DNA of 64,000 nucleotides. It comes from Branchiostoma floridae (Eukaryota > Chordata > Leptocardii > Amphioxiformes > Branchiostomatidae). Positions within the stretch are counted from its first letter, which is position 1; each line of letters begins with the position of its first letter. Under the pieces are notes generated by a model, which saw nothing but the letters and a program-made list of their open reading frames with translations, did no database searches and was not told where the DNA came from. Made by a program: the position numbers and the translations under genes. Shown here piece by piece: positions 9,533 to 20,418 of this stretch. The stretch spans positions 19,683,556 through 19,747,555 of the forward strand of contig NC_049991.1 of assembly GCF_000003815.2 (NCBI RefSeq), in the 5' to 3' direction.

Positions 9533-11341
9533 ATGGAATTAACGGGAGTGTTCCTGGCCGTGTTGGCTCTGGACAGCGTTCTTGCTGTTGTGGGTGGAGC
9601 GGACGTGTGCCCCGAAATGTGCGTCTGCAACGACCAGAACAAGGTGGATTGCTCTAACAGGGGGCTGGACCAGATTCCCCAGGATATGCCCTACGCCTCC
9701 ACAACTCTCAGTCTGAACGACAACCAGATCAAGAGCATCCAGGAGGACCAGTTTGTGAACCTGAAGTCGCTGGAAGTGCTGCACCTCTACGCCAACAAAC
9801 TCACAGACATCCACTCCAAGGCTTTCAATGGCCTCACGCTGCTCAAGCGGCTGATTCTGTCTCAAAATCAGCTGAAGGAGCTACCGTTGGGGCTGTTCGT
9901 GGGCTTGGAGAATCTAGTCTGGTTGGATATAAGCAACAATCGGCTGCAAACTCTGCCACCGATGATCTTCAAGGACCTGTTCTACCTGGAATACCTGGAG
10001 ATATGGGGCAACCAGTTGAACTACTTACCTGAGGAAACCTTCAAAGGTCTTGAGAACCTGAGTTTGCTCATGATGGGGCAGAACAACTTCACGCGGGTGC
10101 CGAGCCTGGCTTTTCGATACCTCCCGAGTCTGTCCACGCTGAAAATGGATGGGCTTCTGCTCGGCAGGTTAGACAACGAGGCTTTCCAGTACGTCACCAT
10201 CCTGAGGGAACTGTACCTCGGAGGGAACCAAATCGCGTCGATCGGGAACGACACTTTCCGCAACCTCCTCAAACTGGAGTCCCTCGACTTGTCCAACAAC
10301 CAGCTGCAGACGCTCACCTTGAGCGAGAGCGCGCTCCCGAAGCTCCGGATTTTCGACTTGCACGACAACCCCTGGATGTGCGATTGTAGGCTGCTCTGGC
10401 TGCCTGGGTGGCTGAAGGGGCGCAGCTTGGCCGACACGGTCGTGACGTGCGGTCAGCCCAAGCCGCTGCAGGGTAGGAGGTTAAACAACGTTGCTCTGGA
10501 GGATTTAACCTGCCCGCCTCCTGTCATCAGAGTACCTCCAAATAGGAAAAGCGTCAAGGAAGGGGCGTCCATCGCTCTGCCGTGCGAAGCTAAGGGAGAC
10601 CCGCCGCCTACGGTGAGGTGGATTACGCCGAACGGAAAGAAAGTCACTTCCTCTAACAATGACCGCATGGTGGTCCTGGATAACGGCACCTTGTTTATTT
10701 CCAAGGCTACCCTGGATGATAGGGGGGACTTCACGTGCATCGCCGAGAATGTAAATGGTCAACATGACAAAGCTACGACTAAACTATGGGTAAAACCGAA
10801 GGGTGGCTTCATGTGGTCGCCCACGGGCGGGAAGACGGCCCCAAAGAAGGGAGAAACCACGTCCTCGCGGTTCCTATGGACAAACGTGGGGATCGGGATC
10901 GGCTCCATCGTGTTGTGCGTGGTGTTGCTGGTGGTGTGGAAGGTGATGAAGAAGAGGAAAACGCACAGAGACCGGAACGTCGACGCCAAGCCCATGACCA
11001 TGCGGAACGTTACCACGGTGTCCGGGGTGAGCGAGGTGGGTTCGCAGTACGTGAACCTTCCCGTCGGCTCCGGGATGGTCACCATCGACAGGGCGGGCAC
11101 CATCGACAGGAACCACCACCGCAACATCATCGACGGCACCATCGACATCACCCAGGACGAGAAGCCCCCCTACACCATCACGAACGCCGACGGACTGGGA
11201 CTCAACCACACCACAATGAACACGTTCTCCATGCCGGACATACACCAGCACAATAACGAAAGAATAAACTCCAGTCGAAGTTTAACGACCTTTTCCACCT
11301 TTGATAACGCAGAGTCAGGAAGTATGGTGGCGACAGTATGA
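9533..11341 (+). CDS. LRR-Ig single-pass membrane protein (LRRC4/LINGO/AMIGO-like architecture)
   Basis: An intact 602-residue single-exon ORF. Residues 1-23 form a signal peptide. An LRRNT cap has cysteines at 26, 30, 32 and 40. About nine leucine-rich repeats follow (about 57-275, e.g. LDISNNRLQTL at 131). The LRRCT cap has NPWMCDC at 279-285 and cysteines 306 and 327. A C2-type Ig domain spans about 331-420 (Cys351, Trp363, Cys402 with DRGDFTC). The membrane span is about 451-469, followed by a basic stop-transfer KVMKKRK and a ~130-residue cytoplasmic tail. Asn-glycosylation sequons are present (175, 185, 239, 384). The tail carries Tyr506 in YVNL, a Grb2-SH2-type pYxN motif. Proteins of this layout act as neuronal or epithelial adhesion and receptor-modulating molecules at the cell surface, and their coding region is often a single exon. 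I cannot assign orthology to one vertebrate family. The CDS is clearly more GC-rich than its flanks, which explains the long ORFs in its other frames. Confidence 0.95.
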   Translation: MELTGVFLAVLALDSVLAVVGGADVCPEMCVCNDQNKVDCSNRGLDQIPQDMPYASTTLSLNDNQIKSIQEDQFVNLKSLEVLHLYANKLTDIHSKAFNGLTLLKRLILSQNQLKELPLGLFVGLENLVWLDISNNRLQTLPPMIFKDLFYLEYLEIWGNQLNYLPEETFKGLENLSLLMMGQNNFTRVPSLAFRYLPSLSTLKMDGLLLGRLDNEAFQYVTILRELYLGGNQIASIGNDTFRNLLKLESLDLSNNQLQTLTLSESALPKLRIFDLHDNPWMCDCRLLWLPGWLKGRSLADTVVTCGQPKPLQGRRLNNVALEDLTCPPPVIRVPPNRKSVKEGASIALPCEAKGDPPPTVRWITPNGKKVTSSNNDRMVVLDNGTLFISKATLDDRGDFTCIAENVNGQHDKATTKLWVKPKGGFMWSPTGGKTAPKKGETTSSRFLWTNVGIGIGSIVLCVVLLVVWKVMKKRKTHRDRNVDAKPMTMRNVTTVSGVSEVGSQYVNLPVGSGMVTIDRAGTIDRNHHRNIIDGTIDITQDEKPPYTITNADGLGLNHTTMNTFSMPDIHQHNNERINSSRSLTTFSTFDNAESGSMVATV

Positions 11342-11502
11342 TATACCCTTTGTAACAAAACAGATGAAGAAAAAATGGCTATTTTGTTTTACCGACGTTT
11401 CGTGTGCATGTGTGAAATAAGAGCTGTAGATATGTGCTTTCCGATTGGAATGATATTGTTAATTATACCAACTTTTATACACTATAGTGAAGACCTTACC
11501 CT

Positions 11503-11508
11503 AATAAA
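11503..11508 (+). terminator. Candidate polyadenylation signal AATAAA
   Basis: Canonical hexamer about 160 nt downstream of the LRR-Ig stop codon. Usage is not demonstrated. Confidence 0.4.
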
Positions 11509-12285
11509 GATGAGGGGAAATATGTACAGTGGACAATTCCACTGTCAGGGTTTGTTTTGCCCTCATCCATCGACTCTTTTTACAAAAGAATACTCTCTAC
11601 ATGTGGCAAACAAAAGGCCACAAAGTTGTTACAATTTGGCTCTGAGAGACCTCAAGTGTTGCAAATATGTCAAAGTAGCAAGTATCACGACATTGCGCAT
11701 TTTCCTGAAAAAAAAAGGGCAGAAAAGGAAAACTTGTGACTTTTTGTACGATTAGTAGCAGGGTATGTACACGTGTACAACACTGTCACAATTTCTTTGT
11801 ATAAAGAATGGTAAAATTATTACATTGTTTACTTGTTACAATTGGAAGTCAAATGTACCAATTTAGAGTGAAATGGGGCATTAACACAAACCTTAAGGTT
11901 AACTGTTACAAAGTGACCAGTTAAACTTGAGTATACCTCCTAAGGCTTAGGTCACATTTCCAAACCAGGGCCCGGCCGGGATGTTTTAAGAAACGAAAAA
12001 ATCAAATCATATATCTAGAAAAATACACAAATTATGCCCTTGAATCTTATTTTGACATTTTGTGTATTTTGATGTCATTGTTATGTCATTCTTTTCACTC
12101 CCGAAAGCTGCCCAGTCAGGCCCTTTTTTTTAAAACATGACCTAAGCCTGAAGTGGATATCTCACTAGGCCGAGCACTGATTTGAACCCACTTAACGAAT
12201 GTACATGTAGGGTGCAATTTGGTGCAGTCCTTTGAGATATCCAGTTGACTGTTCAGGCTTTTAACTTAACTTTTGTTATTGCAAC

Positions 12286-12709
12286 TAGGGGTGGGTACCT
12301 GTACAAAAAATTCAGGCACAGGTACAGTTCAGGTCCAGAGGATCAGGTCCGGACCTGAGCCTGACCTAATCGTTGGTGAAAACTTGTGAGTGGGCAATAG
12401 TCAAAACAATGGCCCATTTTGCTACAAAATCTATTTGGTGGAGAATTCAAATCGCACTGATGTTTTAGAAGAATGAAACTGTCTTCATCTCTGTAAGTTA
12501 AACTGTAAAAAGTCTACAAACTCAGCTCGATATTCTCCACTGCCTGTGGTTATTTTCTGGACCCAGTAAGTACCAAAAATGTGTAAACCTCTGCCGGTAT
12601 AAACTGGTTACTTTCTACTCAGTCCAAAATCCTGTCAACTTATTCTTTTCAGGTCCGTTTTTTTTCAGACCAGTCCAACAAGAAAATATGGCTTTGTAAC
12701 CCACCCCTA
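12286..12709. mobile_element. hAT-like element, TAGGGGTGGG family, copy 2
   Basis: About 424 bp with ends TAGGGGTGGGTACC and AACCCACCCCTA. The flanking 8-mers ATTGCAAC and GTTTCAAC match at 6 of 8, as in the copy at 4076. The interior includes the TGTGAATGCCTGCCGG-type segment (here TGTAAACCTCTGCCGG) shared with the tandem array at 37.3-38.3 kb. Confidence 0.75.
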
Positions 12710-13170
12710 GTTTCAACAGTTTACCACAGTGGTATGTGTTGCCCTGAAACTGAGTTTCACTGCCAAAAATAACAAATGCATAAAAAGGCACCAACACAAA
12801 GTACAAAGGTCTGCTTGTGTTCAGAGAAGGCTGTAATTTTTTTCTGGTTGTCAAGACGAATGTTATCTCAAAATTTTTGTGAAAGTACAATGGGTATGGA
12901 TTTCGAAGTACATGTAGACTCGATAAGTGCTAATGTCCACTAAAATCTTTGCATTGTTGGGAAAAAGAATTTGGAAATATAAGGGTTATCTCCTTACTTT
13001 TGTTTGTGAAATGATACACGTACACAAAGGGACAATCACATGTTGAGTATAGACGATGTATGTAAAAAAAACTGTTCACAGAAACTTTTTTATGGTCTTT
13101 GATGCGTCCATTTTGTAGAACATGTCCTTGAATGTGTGACCTTGCCAACCAAGATGGAGGAATAAACTGT

Positions 13171-13625
13171 GCCAGAAGAGGTCAGCAATTTTACACCATC
13201 AGCATTTTGTAATATGTAAATGTCATCAGGAAAATCTTCCTTGGGTTATTCTTGGGAAAAGTTTCAAGGCCTCTTATTTAGTCCGAACAAGAGAGGAGGA
13301 GAAATAATCCTTCCGGTCTTGGTGTCGAGCGGAGAATTTTGATAAGAAATGGCTTTAAATGGTGGCCCTGTATGTATCGTGGTCTAACTCCTTAAAAGAA
13401 AAGAAAAAAACACACTCGTGATATAAGAAGGCCCTGGAGAAGACAAATTAATGGACAATGTACATGTACTCTGCATTCCTTCTTTCCAAAGTGTGTGAAA
13501 TATAGTTGAGAATTATATATTTTCATTTGCGCTCCGTGTCACGACTCGTTTGTTCTTGTCTGTTGATGTTTATCTACTTAGCTGTTTAATGACTGCTCTT
13601 CTTAAGCTAAGGGCAAAACCAGCCG
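13171..13625. other. Intergenic, nothing recognised
   Basis: Unique AT-rich sequence without gene or repeat signal. Confidence 0.35.
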
Positions 13626-14502
13626 AACGTGCAATTTGTCCGTACGTTTTTATGGGAGGCCACGTCCGCCACGTATTTCTGAAAACGTTCATGCTGTACA
13701 GGGCAGGCGCGTCACCCGTACTGGCACATACGGGAGGCGAATCCGCAGCCCGTTGGCACACAAAGTTTTGCCTGCACGTAAAGTTCTACGGCGTGTCTGC
13801 GTGCTCCAAAATGCGTCGGATTCCGTACGTGACTAGAACAAAACATGGCCCCAAGATGATATTTAAAACTTAAGATCACGTTTAGAATAGGAAAGAACGA
13901 GACTTAATCCGAAGGCGCAGTGTGTTTCAAAAGTTTAGCCTATAGTGAGCCTTTTAGATAATAGAATTTGCTTCCAAGAAAAAACATTGTCTTCACAAAG
14001 AGTTCACGAGATAAGTGAGATGTTTATGAGAACCTTGTGTGAAACTGTCAACTTCGCTGAGATGATTTTTACATAGCGTCGTTTGGAAGAAAAATATTTC
14101 AATATGTAACGTGCAATTTGTCCGTAAGTTTTTATGGGAGGCCACGTCCGCCACGTATTTCTGAAAACGTTCAGGCTGTACAGGGCAGGCGCGTCACCCG
14201 TACTGGCACATACGGGAGGCGAATCCGCAGCCCGTTGGCACACAAAGTTTTGTCTGCACGTAAAGTTCTACGGCGTGTCTGCGTGCTCCAAAATGCGTCG
14301 GATTCCGTACGTGACTAGAACAAAACATGGCCCCAAGATGATATTGAAAACTTAAGATCACGTTTAGAATAAGAAAGAACGAGACTTAATCCGAAGGCGC
14401 AGTGTGTTTCAAACGTTTAGCCCATAGTGAGCCTTTTAGATAATAGAATTTGCTTCCAAGAAACAAAATTGTCTTCACAAAGAGTTCACGATATAAGTGG
14501 GA
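13626..14502. repeat. Near-identical ~395-bp direct duplication, 482-bp offset
   Basis: 13626-14020 recurs at 14108-14502 with only scattered differences. The first ~240 bp is GC-rich and gives ORFs in several frames in both copies; none has a recognised domain. Between the copies, 14027-14107 is a segment found again at 20981-21067. Confidence 0.85.
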
Positions 14503-14719
14503 TGTTAACAAGAACCTCAACTACCGTATGACAGACTGAGACGTGTTCTTAGGATATGCTGTAAATCTTTACATCACATTCAGCAACAAAAAAGAACGAT
14601 GGTAAGATCCGAACGCCCAGTATGTTTCAAAATGTCGGCGTAGTGAACCGTTCAGATGACACGCTTTGCATCCCAGAGAAAACAGTACGTTCGCAGTTGG
14701 TCGCGGTGACTGTTCTTAA
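14503..14719. repeat. Degenerate third member of the 13.6-14.5 kb repeat
   Basis: It contains a diverged match to the AGTGTGTTTCAAA part of the upstream units, then unique sequence up to the inverted-repeat element at 14720. Confidence 0.4.
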
Positions 14720-14878
14720 TACCCCCATCACATTAGGCGCGATTCGATCGGACGACGAGTCTGCGAGCTCTAATTTACGAGGAGGCATGACCCTGATGCC
14801 GACGAAGAAATGCCTCCTCGTAATTTAGAGCTCGCGGACTCGTCGTCCGATCGATTTTCGCTAAATGTGAGGGGGGTA
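14720..14878. mobile_element. 159-bp foldback MITE with TTAA target duplication
   Basis: The arms (about 72 bp each) pair almost completely. The ends TACCCCC and GGGGGTA are flanked by TTAA on both sides (14716-14719 and 14879-14882). A TTAA target is the signature of piggyBac and Kolobok superfamilies. A diverged relative sharing GACTCGTCGTCCGATCGATT lies at 19400-19622. Confidence 0.85.
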
Positions 14879-14889
14879 TTAAAACTATC

Positions 14890-15015
14890 CAGAGAATATG
14901 CCCCTACTGTGCTTGGTGATAACAAGTTCCACTCTACGATAGTTCTGGGAAAATACGAATTGTTGAACACATCAACCCTAGGTCGGCAACTCTGATACTT
15001 GCAGGTATGGCAGTT
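14890..15015 (+). mobile_element. SINE-like fragment
   Basis: It shares CTGTGCTTGGTGATAACAAG, CCACTCTACGATAGTT and GGTCGGCAACTCT with 42925-43020 (+) and, inverted, with 8530-8640. No ends are visible here. Confidence 0.5.
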
Positions 15016-15465
15016 CACAAGAAGTTCAGAAGAAAAGCGCACAAGAATCATTCAACAACCGTAGGTAATACACCGGCTCGACAAGCAATGAGCTCCGTGA
15101 CAAGTAAGGCATCTTTTCGTCTTCACTTCCGTAATGTCCTCCGATGTTCAGCACAGTGTGTTTCAAAATGATAGCGTAATGAGCCGTTTCGATGTTCATA
15201 AGATGTTCAAAGTACGTTTGCAAGAAGTTCACAAGAAAAGTGGGACGTGTACAAGAATGTCAACGACCGTACGTAATACACCGGCTGGACAAGCAATGAG
15301 CTCAATAACAAGTGGAGCATGTATCTGTCTTTCCTTCCGTAATTTCCTCCGATGTCCAGCCCAGTGTGTTTCAAAATGCTAGCGTACTGAGCCGTTACGA
15401 TGGATGTTCACAAGATGTTCACAGTACGTTTCAAAAGTTCACAAGAAAAGAGGGGCAAGAATGTA

Positions 15466-15565
15466 NNNNNNNNNNNNNNNNNNNNNNNNNNNNNNNNNNN
15501 NNNNNNNNNNNNNNNNNNNNNNNNNNNNNNNNNNNNNNNNNNNNNNNNNNNNNNNNNNNNNNNNN
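15466..15565. other. Assembly gap (100 N)
   Basis: Exactly 100 unknown bases within a tandem repeat, so the true length is probably unknown. Confidence 0.99.
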
Positions 15566-15592
15566 CAAGAAATGTTAACTACCGCAATACAC

Positions 15593-16724
15593 GGGTCTCA
15601 CTAAATACCGAAAACAACTTTCACTAAATACCGAAAACAACCGAAAACAACTTTCACTAAATACCGAAAACAACCGAAAACAACCGAAAACAACTTTTAA
15701 CTACCGAAAACAACTTTTAACTACCGAAAACAACTCGACACAACCATAAACAACAATCTTTTCAATGGGTTATTATTTGATAATTTTGATTTTATTTTGG
15801 ACAGAAGTTAGGCTAGGACGACCCATGTTATTAATACAATATTAGTAATAATAGAGTCAACGATCTCCTTTGCCTTTTGGAATATATTAATGTTCGAATT
15901 CAGATTCACGGATCCTGTAAGTATCCTGTATGTTATAAACGGGAACTGCTTGGTTAACTCGCAAACTCATCGATGGATATCTATAAAACTTGGCATCTAT
16001 TGTGTAACTCCAAGCAGAGGTTACGGTGGAGCGGGGGTGTAGTAGTGGCCCCAACATGAAATCGCAGTCACTACTATCCCCCGACAAAACTGCTTCGAAA
16101 ATGGGTTTGCTTATCAATTATTGTTGAATCTGCCTGCTGCGCATTTACCTCATGTGTACTACATTTTCTTCTAGCAACCAAAACAATCTAGTACATTTCT
16201 TGCTCAATTTTAACGCATTTCGCTATCACAACAAATCGGTTTAAATGGACAAACCGCAAACGTGTATTACCACAGAGGCCCCTTATTCTGGATTAAACTA
16301 AATAATCAAAATTAAACAGTGTGTGATAGAAAGGTGTTTCCACAGTCTACTTCCCCTTTGCTGCAAATATCCTCCAGAATCACCCCATTCTCTCCCTCGG
16401 CCAAGGAGAAAATAATGCAAGGGATAGTAACGAGTAGATGAAAATAAAATAGCAATAAGTAGTTGTTTAAGAGTCATTTTCCGGCTGTTTTGGAGTTCTG
16501 ATCGGTTGATCATGCGTGTTTTAGGAGGTTTCGAGTTGTTTTCGGTATTTATTGAGTTGCTTTCGGTATTTATGGAGGTGTTTTCGGTATTTATGGAGTT
16601 GTTTTCGGTAGATATCAAATTGTTTTCATTGTTTTCCGTATTTTACGGGTTGTTTTCGGTTGTTTTCGGTAGATGTCAAGTTGTTTTCGGTTGTTTTCGG
16701 TTGTTTTCGGTATTTAGTGAGACC
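15593..16724. mobile_element. 1.13-kb terminal-inverted-repeat element with 9-bp target duplication
   Basis: It begins GGGTCTCACTAAATACC and ends with the complement GGTATTTAGTGAGACC. GCAATACAC flanks it on both sides (15584-15592 and 16725-16733). The subterminal regions consist of repeated ACCGAAAACAAC on the left (about eight copies, 15603-15735) and its complement on the right (about 16525-16710). The interior (15760-16500) encodes no transposase; ORFs at the ends are the repeat read as protein. A 9-bp duplication fits a Mutator-like element (inference). Confidence 0.85.
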
Positions 16725-16815
16725 GCAATACACCAGCTCCACAAATAATGAGCTCAATAACAAGTGGGGCATGTTTCCGTCTTTCCTTCCGTAATTTCCT
16801 CGGATGTCCAGCCCA

Positions 16816-17060
16816 GTTATCAGCGGGCTCCAGCCGCCCTGAGAGTCCCATCCCTCACACCTGGACATTAACCCCCCGCCTGACCCCACCCGGACCAATA
16901 CTCCGGTACCCCCGCTGACAAATGGCCGAAGGAAGAGGTCTCTGTGTCGGGTCAAGTTTCATAAATCACCTAATAATATAGGTTGTTGAAGCATGTCTTT
17001 GGAATAGAAAACTTCTGACCGAGTTAGTTTATGATACAGATCGGTTATGGTTTTGAACGC
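16816..17060. other. Unique GC-rich spacer
   Basis: About 16820-16950 is proline-codon-like GC-rich sequence with no supported exon. I see nothing else. Confidence 0.3.
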
Positions 17061-17064
17061 ATGA

Positions 17065-17259
17065 CGTTTTCATCATCGTCATCATCATCATCATGTAACC
17101 AGGAAACGCATCGGAACCTTGTCCTGTTTTCATCATCATCATCATCATGTAAGCCCGATGTAGAACAGGGAAAGGCATGTCTTTTCATCATCATCAACAT
17201 CATCATCATCATGTAGCCCGGATGTAGAACCAGGAAATACATTTGGAGCTTGTCCTGTT

Positions 17260-17301
<42 letters not shown>

Positions 17302-17637
17302 TAGCCCGGACGTAGAACCAGGAAACGCATTGGGAGCTTGTCCTGTTTTCATCATCATCAACATGTAGCCTGATGTAGATCATCATCATCATCATCATCA
17401 TGTAGCCCGATGTAGATCATCATCATCATCATCATCATGTAGCCCGATGTAGATCATCATCATCATCATCAACATGTAGCCTGATGTAGATCATCATCAT
17501 CATCATCATCATCATGTAGCCCGATGTAGATCATCATCATCATCATCATGTAGCCCGATGTAGATCATCATCATCATCATCATCATGTAGCCCGATGTAG
17601 ATCATCATCATCATCATCAACATGTAGCCTGATGTAG

Positions 17638-17678
<41 letters not shown>

Positions 17679-17705
17679 GTAGCCCGATGGAGATCATCAT
17701 TATCA
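17065..17705. repeat. TCA-trinucleotide minisatellite with higher-order units
   Basis: Runs of (TCA)n are separated by a recurring TGTAGCCCGATGTAGA spacer; about ten such composite units lie from 17378 to 17700. The left part has longer spacers (CCAGGAAACGCATTGGGAGC type). Low-complexity ORFs here are not genes. Confidence 0.9.
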
Positions 17706-19248
17706 TAAAAAATTCATAGGGCCCAGATTTAGCGTTATCTCTAATTACATTTTTAAAGTTTTTTTTCTCTTATTGGGTGGTATACAGAACAATAGATTCA
17801 TTATTTTCGTTCTTTGGCCATGGAATTGCGCTGGAATTGTATGACATTAGTGTATGTTTTCCTGTATACTTTTTTTATACTTGGGGAATATATTTTCACA
17901 TTTCACAGCTTTGTAAGATTTACGGTATGTTTGAAAACCTTTTTTTTTTTTTGGAAACGGTCGAAAATTTAAGTCATCCAAATAATCAGATCAACATGGA
18001 CTTACCAACAGCTCTAGTGCCCAACCTACACTGCAAAACACATAGTTACACAGTTCCCGGACGTGATAACAGAATAGTGCTCATCAGAGGTCTGTAAAAG
18101 CCCTGATCATGGCAGCAAGGGGCAAGAAAAGTAGTCTCCAAGCAGATGTGTTTTAATGATATTTTGAATGACATGTTAACGTTACATGTTGTGTGAGTTT
18201 TGTGTCCAAGTGTTGTGTGTAATTATTACTCCTGGAAGAGTAGATGTTGCAGACTGTGATAAGCTGTCAACAACTAAAGAAGTTAATGAGCAATAAACAA
18301 TGTGTCGGCTGGACGAAAATTTAGCCAAATAGGGACAGACAAGTTGTCATGGGATAGTCTTTTGCAATCTATCCAGGTATCCGCCGGCCAGTCAGTTCAC
18401 TCCTATGCCAAATGCCAATTAAATCATACTAGGCTTTTGTTCCTAATTCGGGCAAAGTCCGGATCCCCATTTACTATTCGTCCCGACGGGAGTCTGGTAG
18501 AGACTACAAGAGAAGAACAATGAGAACAAATTCAGGAATCTGCCACAGGCCAGCCGTCTTATCTTATAACTCTATTATAAAGCCATTTATGTTTTTAAAA
18601 ATGTGGGACTCGTAATCAGCCAGTGCTTCCAAAGACGAAGCCCAGTCCACAAGTAATCTACATAGAAACACCAGATAGATCTATTATATTAAAGTTGCGT
18701 TGTCGTGTCTGTCCGCGGATCCGGTGAGTCTGCAAAATGATAATTATTTGCGTTTGAGGAACTAACTTCGTTACCGTGACGAATTAGCAAATACTTGAGT
18801 TTCTTCAGTAACGCAGGTGTACCACAGGTGTGGGATGACGCACAGGTGTAGGGTAAGTACTACAGGAGTGGTCTGTTCATCCGACGCTTAGCACGACACA
18901 CAGGGACGAACAAGATCGTTGTTTCAGGTAATGAAATGTTTCTGTTAATGTAGTTCTTGCATTTGGCGAAAGTAATTGATGCTTGGTATTTTGTATCTAG
19001 CAGTTCCATATAACCACTTCTTAGAACTATGTTTTTTTTGTGTTTCGGAACATTCTTTCTAACCCATCCTAACAGATAACACTTGTGTTGGTGTTTCATT
19101 ATTTGTGTGAAGAGTATGAACGCATCGAGAGGGAAAACTGCGTAGGGGTGATGCGAAACAGAGATCTAGATTACTTCAATCTGTAAAAGCAAATTTTAAA
19201 TCCTAGCGTTGGAAATGTGTACACGATCACCTCACTTTGTATTGTGCT
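17706..19248. other. Intergenic, nothing recognised
   Basis: Mostly unique sequence with no exon, inverted repeat or array identified. A 106-codon ORF at 17777-18097 has no recognisable features. Confidence 0.4.
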
Positions 19249-19285
19249 TGTTTGTTTGTTTGTTTGTTTGTTTGTTTGTTTGTTT
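19249..19285. repeat. (TTTG)n microsatellite
   Basis: Nine or so consecutive TTTG units. Confidence 0.9.
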
Positions 19286-19399
19286 TGAGTAACACTTTCG
19301 TGAAGTTTGTCTAACACCACCGCCACCGGTCACTCCAGGGCAAGACCTTCACTACTCCAGGCCTTATACCCCACGATTGTTCTTGCCAAGTATTGCATA

Positions 19400-19622
19400 T
19401 ACCCCTGTCACATTATCCACGATCTTCGGGCGTATCACTGGAAGGTCGGCCAATTTTAAGATTGACAGAGGGTTGCGCGTATTTTTCACCTGAAAACCTT
19501 CACATATAAGCCATACTTTGCAACTTGTACGATTGTTGTGCAATAAAGTTATTATCATTAGCGAGGCTCGGGCGATTGTCGCAGACTCGTCGTCCGATCG
19601 ATTTTCGCCAAATGTGACAGTA
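19400..19622. mobile_element. Diverged relative of the TTAA foldback element
   Basis: It starts TACCCCTGTCACATT and ends with AATGTGACAG, preceded by GACTCGTCGTCCGATCGATT, matching the arms of 14720-14878. The interior is longer and the TTAA flanks are not intact, so this is an older or recombined copy. Confidence 0.55.
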
Positions 19623-20286
19623 GAAGTACAAACAAACCAACAAACAAAATGAGTATGTAGTCATACAACGCCTGCCGTTTCTACCAGTAAATATTGATTT
19701 TTCCATGCATACTTTTCTGATGTATGTATCCGTAGATCCACGACACTTTGCTAATGTATGTATCTTGATATCTTCAGCGCTTTGTTGACCATGGATCGAT
19801 CGACCGCAATTTACGGATGTTTCCCGCCATTGATTCTACAAACCTACCTGGCTTTTTCATAGAAGCCGTGAGGCTCTGGATATACGACTGGCGTGTGAGG
19901 TTACAGATTTTTCACTCGCACTTTGCTGATAGAAGCAGCCACAAGTGAGAAAGAATTCGAAGGACTACAAGACAACATCTTTCTCAGATCTTCCTAACTT
20001 TGCACGTTATGTATAACATTATATCAAGGTAGAGATGAAGATCTGGAAGAATTGTCGATTCTACCGGTAGAGTTCCTGATCGGAGTCTCACTCTCAGTCG
20101 ATGGAGAGTCCGATCATGATCAGGGTGCTAGGAATGTGTTAAGGTGTGCTACCATTTATAAATCCTGCACTTGATATGAATCGAAGTGGAAAAGTTATGA
20201 CTGTCTTTCAGGAGGATGTCTTATCAAGATTTGCAGACTCCGATCGGGATTTCTAACAGCAGAATTGGTGGTTGTACTACATGCAA
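19623..20286. other. Intergenic, nothing recognised
   Basis: Unique sequence without a supported feature. Confidence 0.35.
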
Positions 20287-20302
20287 TATCTATTGTATTC
20301 AT

Positions 20303-20418
20303 TCACACACACACACACGCTCACACGCGCGCGCGCACGCACACCACACGCACGCACACACACGCACGCACACAAGCACGCACACACATGCTCACATGCA
20401 CACACACACACACATACT
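20303..20418. repeat. (CA)n/(CG) microsatellite
   Basis: An alternating CA-rich tract with CGCGCG interruptions. The histidine/threonine-rich ORFs across it are artefacts. Confidence 0.95.

Larger units (their letters stand above)
11342..13170 (+). other. 3' untranslated region and downstream flank of the LRR-Ig gene
   Basis: The first AATAAA on the + strand is at 11503-11508, about 160 nt after the stop. Another is at 13161-13166. The true end of the transcript cannot be told from sequence alone. A hAT-like element (12286-12709) lies in this interval and would be part of the transcript if the distal signal is used. Confidence 0.4.
15120..16815. repeat. ~230-bp tandem units split by a transposon and a gap
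   Basis: Units start near TTCCGTAATGTCCTCCGATG (15127) and TTCCGTAATTTCCTCCGATG (15337), with a third fragment resuming at 16725-16815. The third unit is split: its left part ends at 15592 and its right part resumes at 16725, exactly across the 1,132-bp inserted element. The 100-N gap (15466-15565) also falls inside. Confidence 0.7.

Noticed and set aside
10021-10437. Long ORF on the minus strand within the LRR-Ig gene
   Set aside because: Shadow of the GC-rich + strand CDS; no domain, and the + frame has complete LRR and Ig signatures.
10786-11256. 156-codon + strand ORF in another frame of the LRR-Ig gene
   Set aside because: Arg/His/Gly-rich translation typical of an off-frame reading of a GC-rich CDS; overlaps the membrane span and tail.
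11330-11341. C-terminal PDZ-binding motif of the LRR-Ig protein
   Set aside because: Ends VATV, lacking Ser/Thr at position -2 needed for a class I motif.
16298-16618. Asn/Thr/Ser-rich minus-strand ORF
   Set aside because: Subterminal dodecamer array of the 1.13-kb element read as protein; not a transposase.
17065-17705. CRISPR-like array (regular repeats and spacers)
   Set aside because: Repeats are (TCA)n with a constant spacer; this is a eukaryotic minisatellite.
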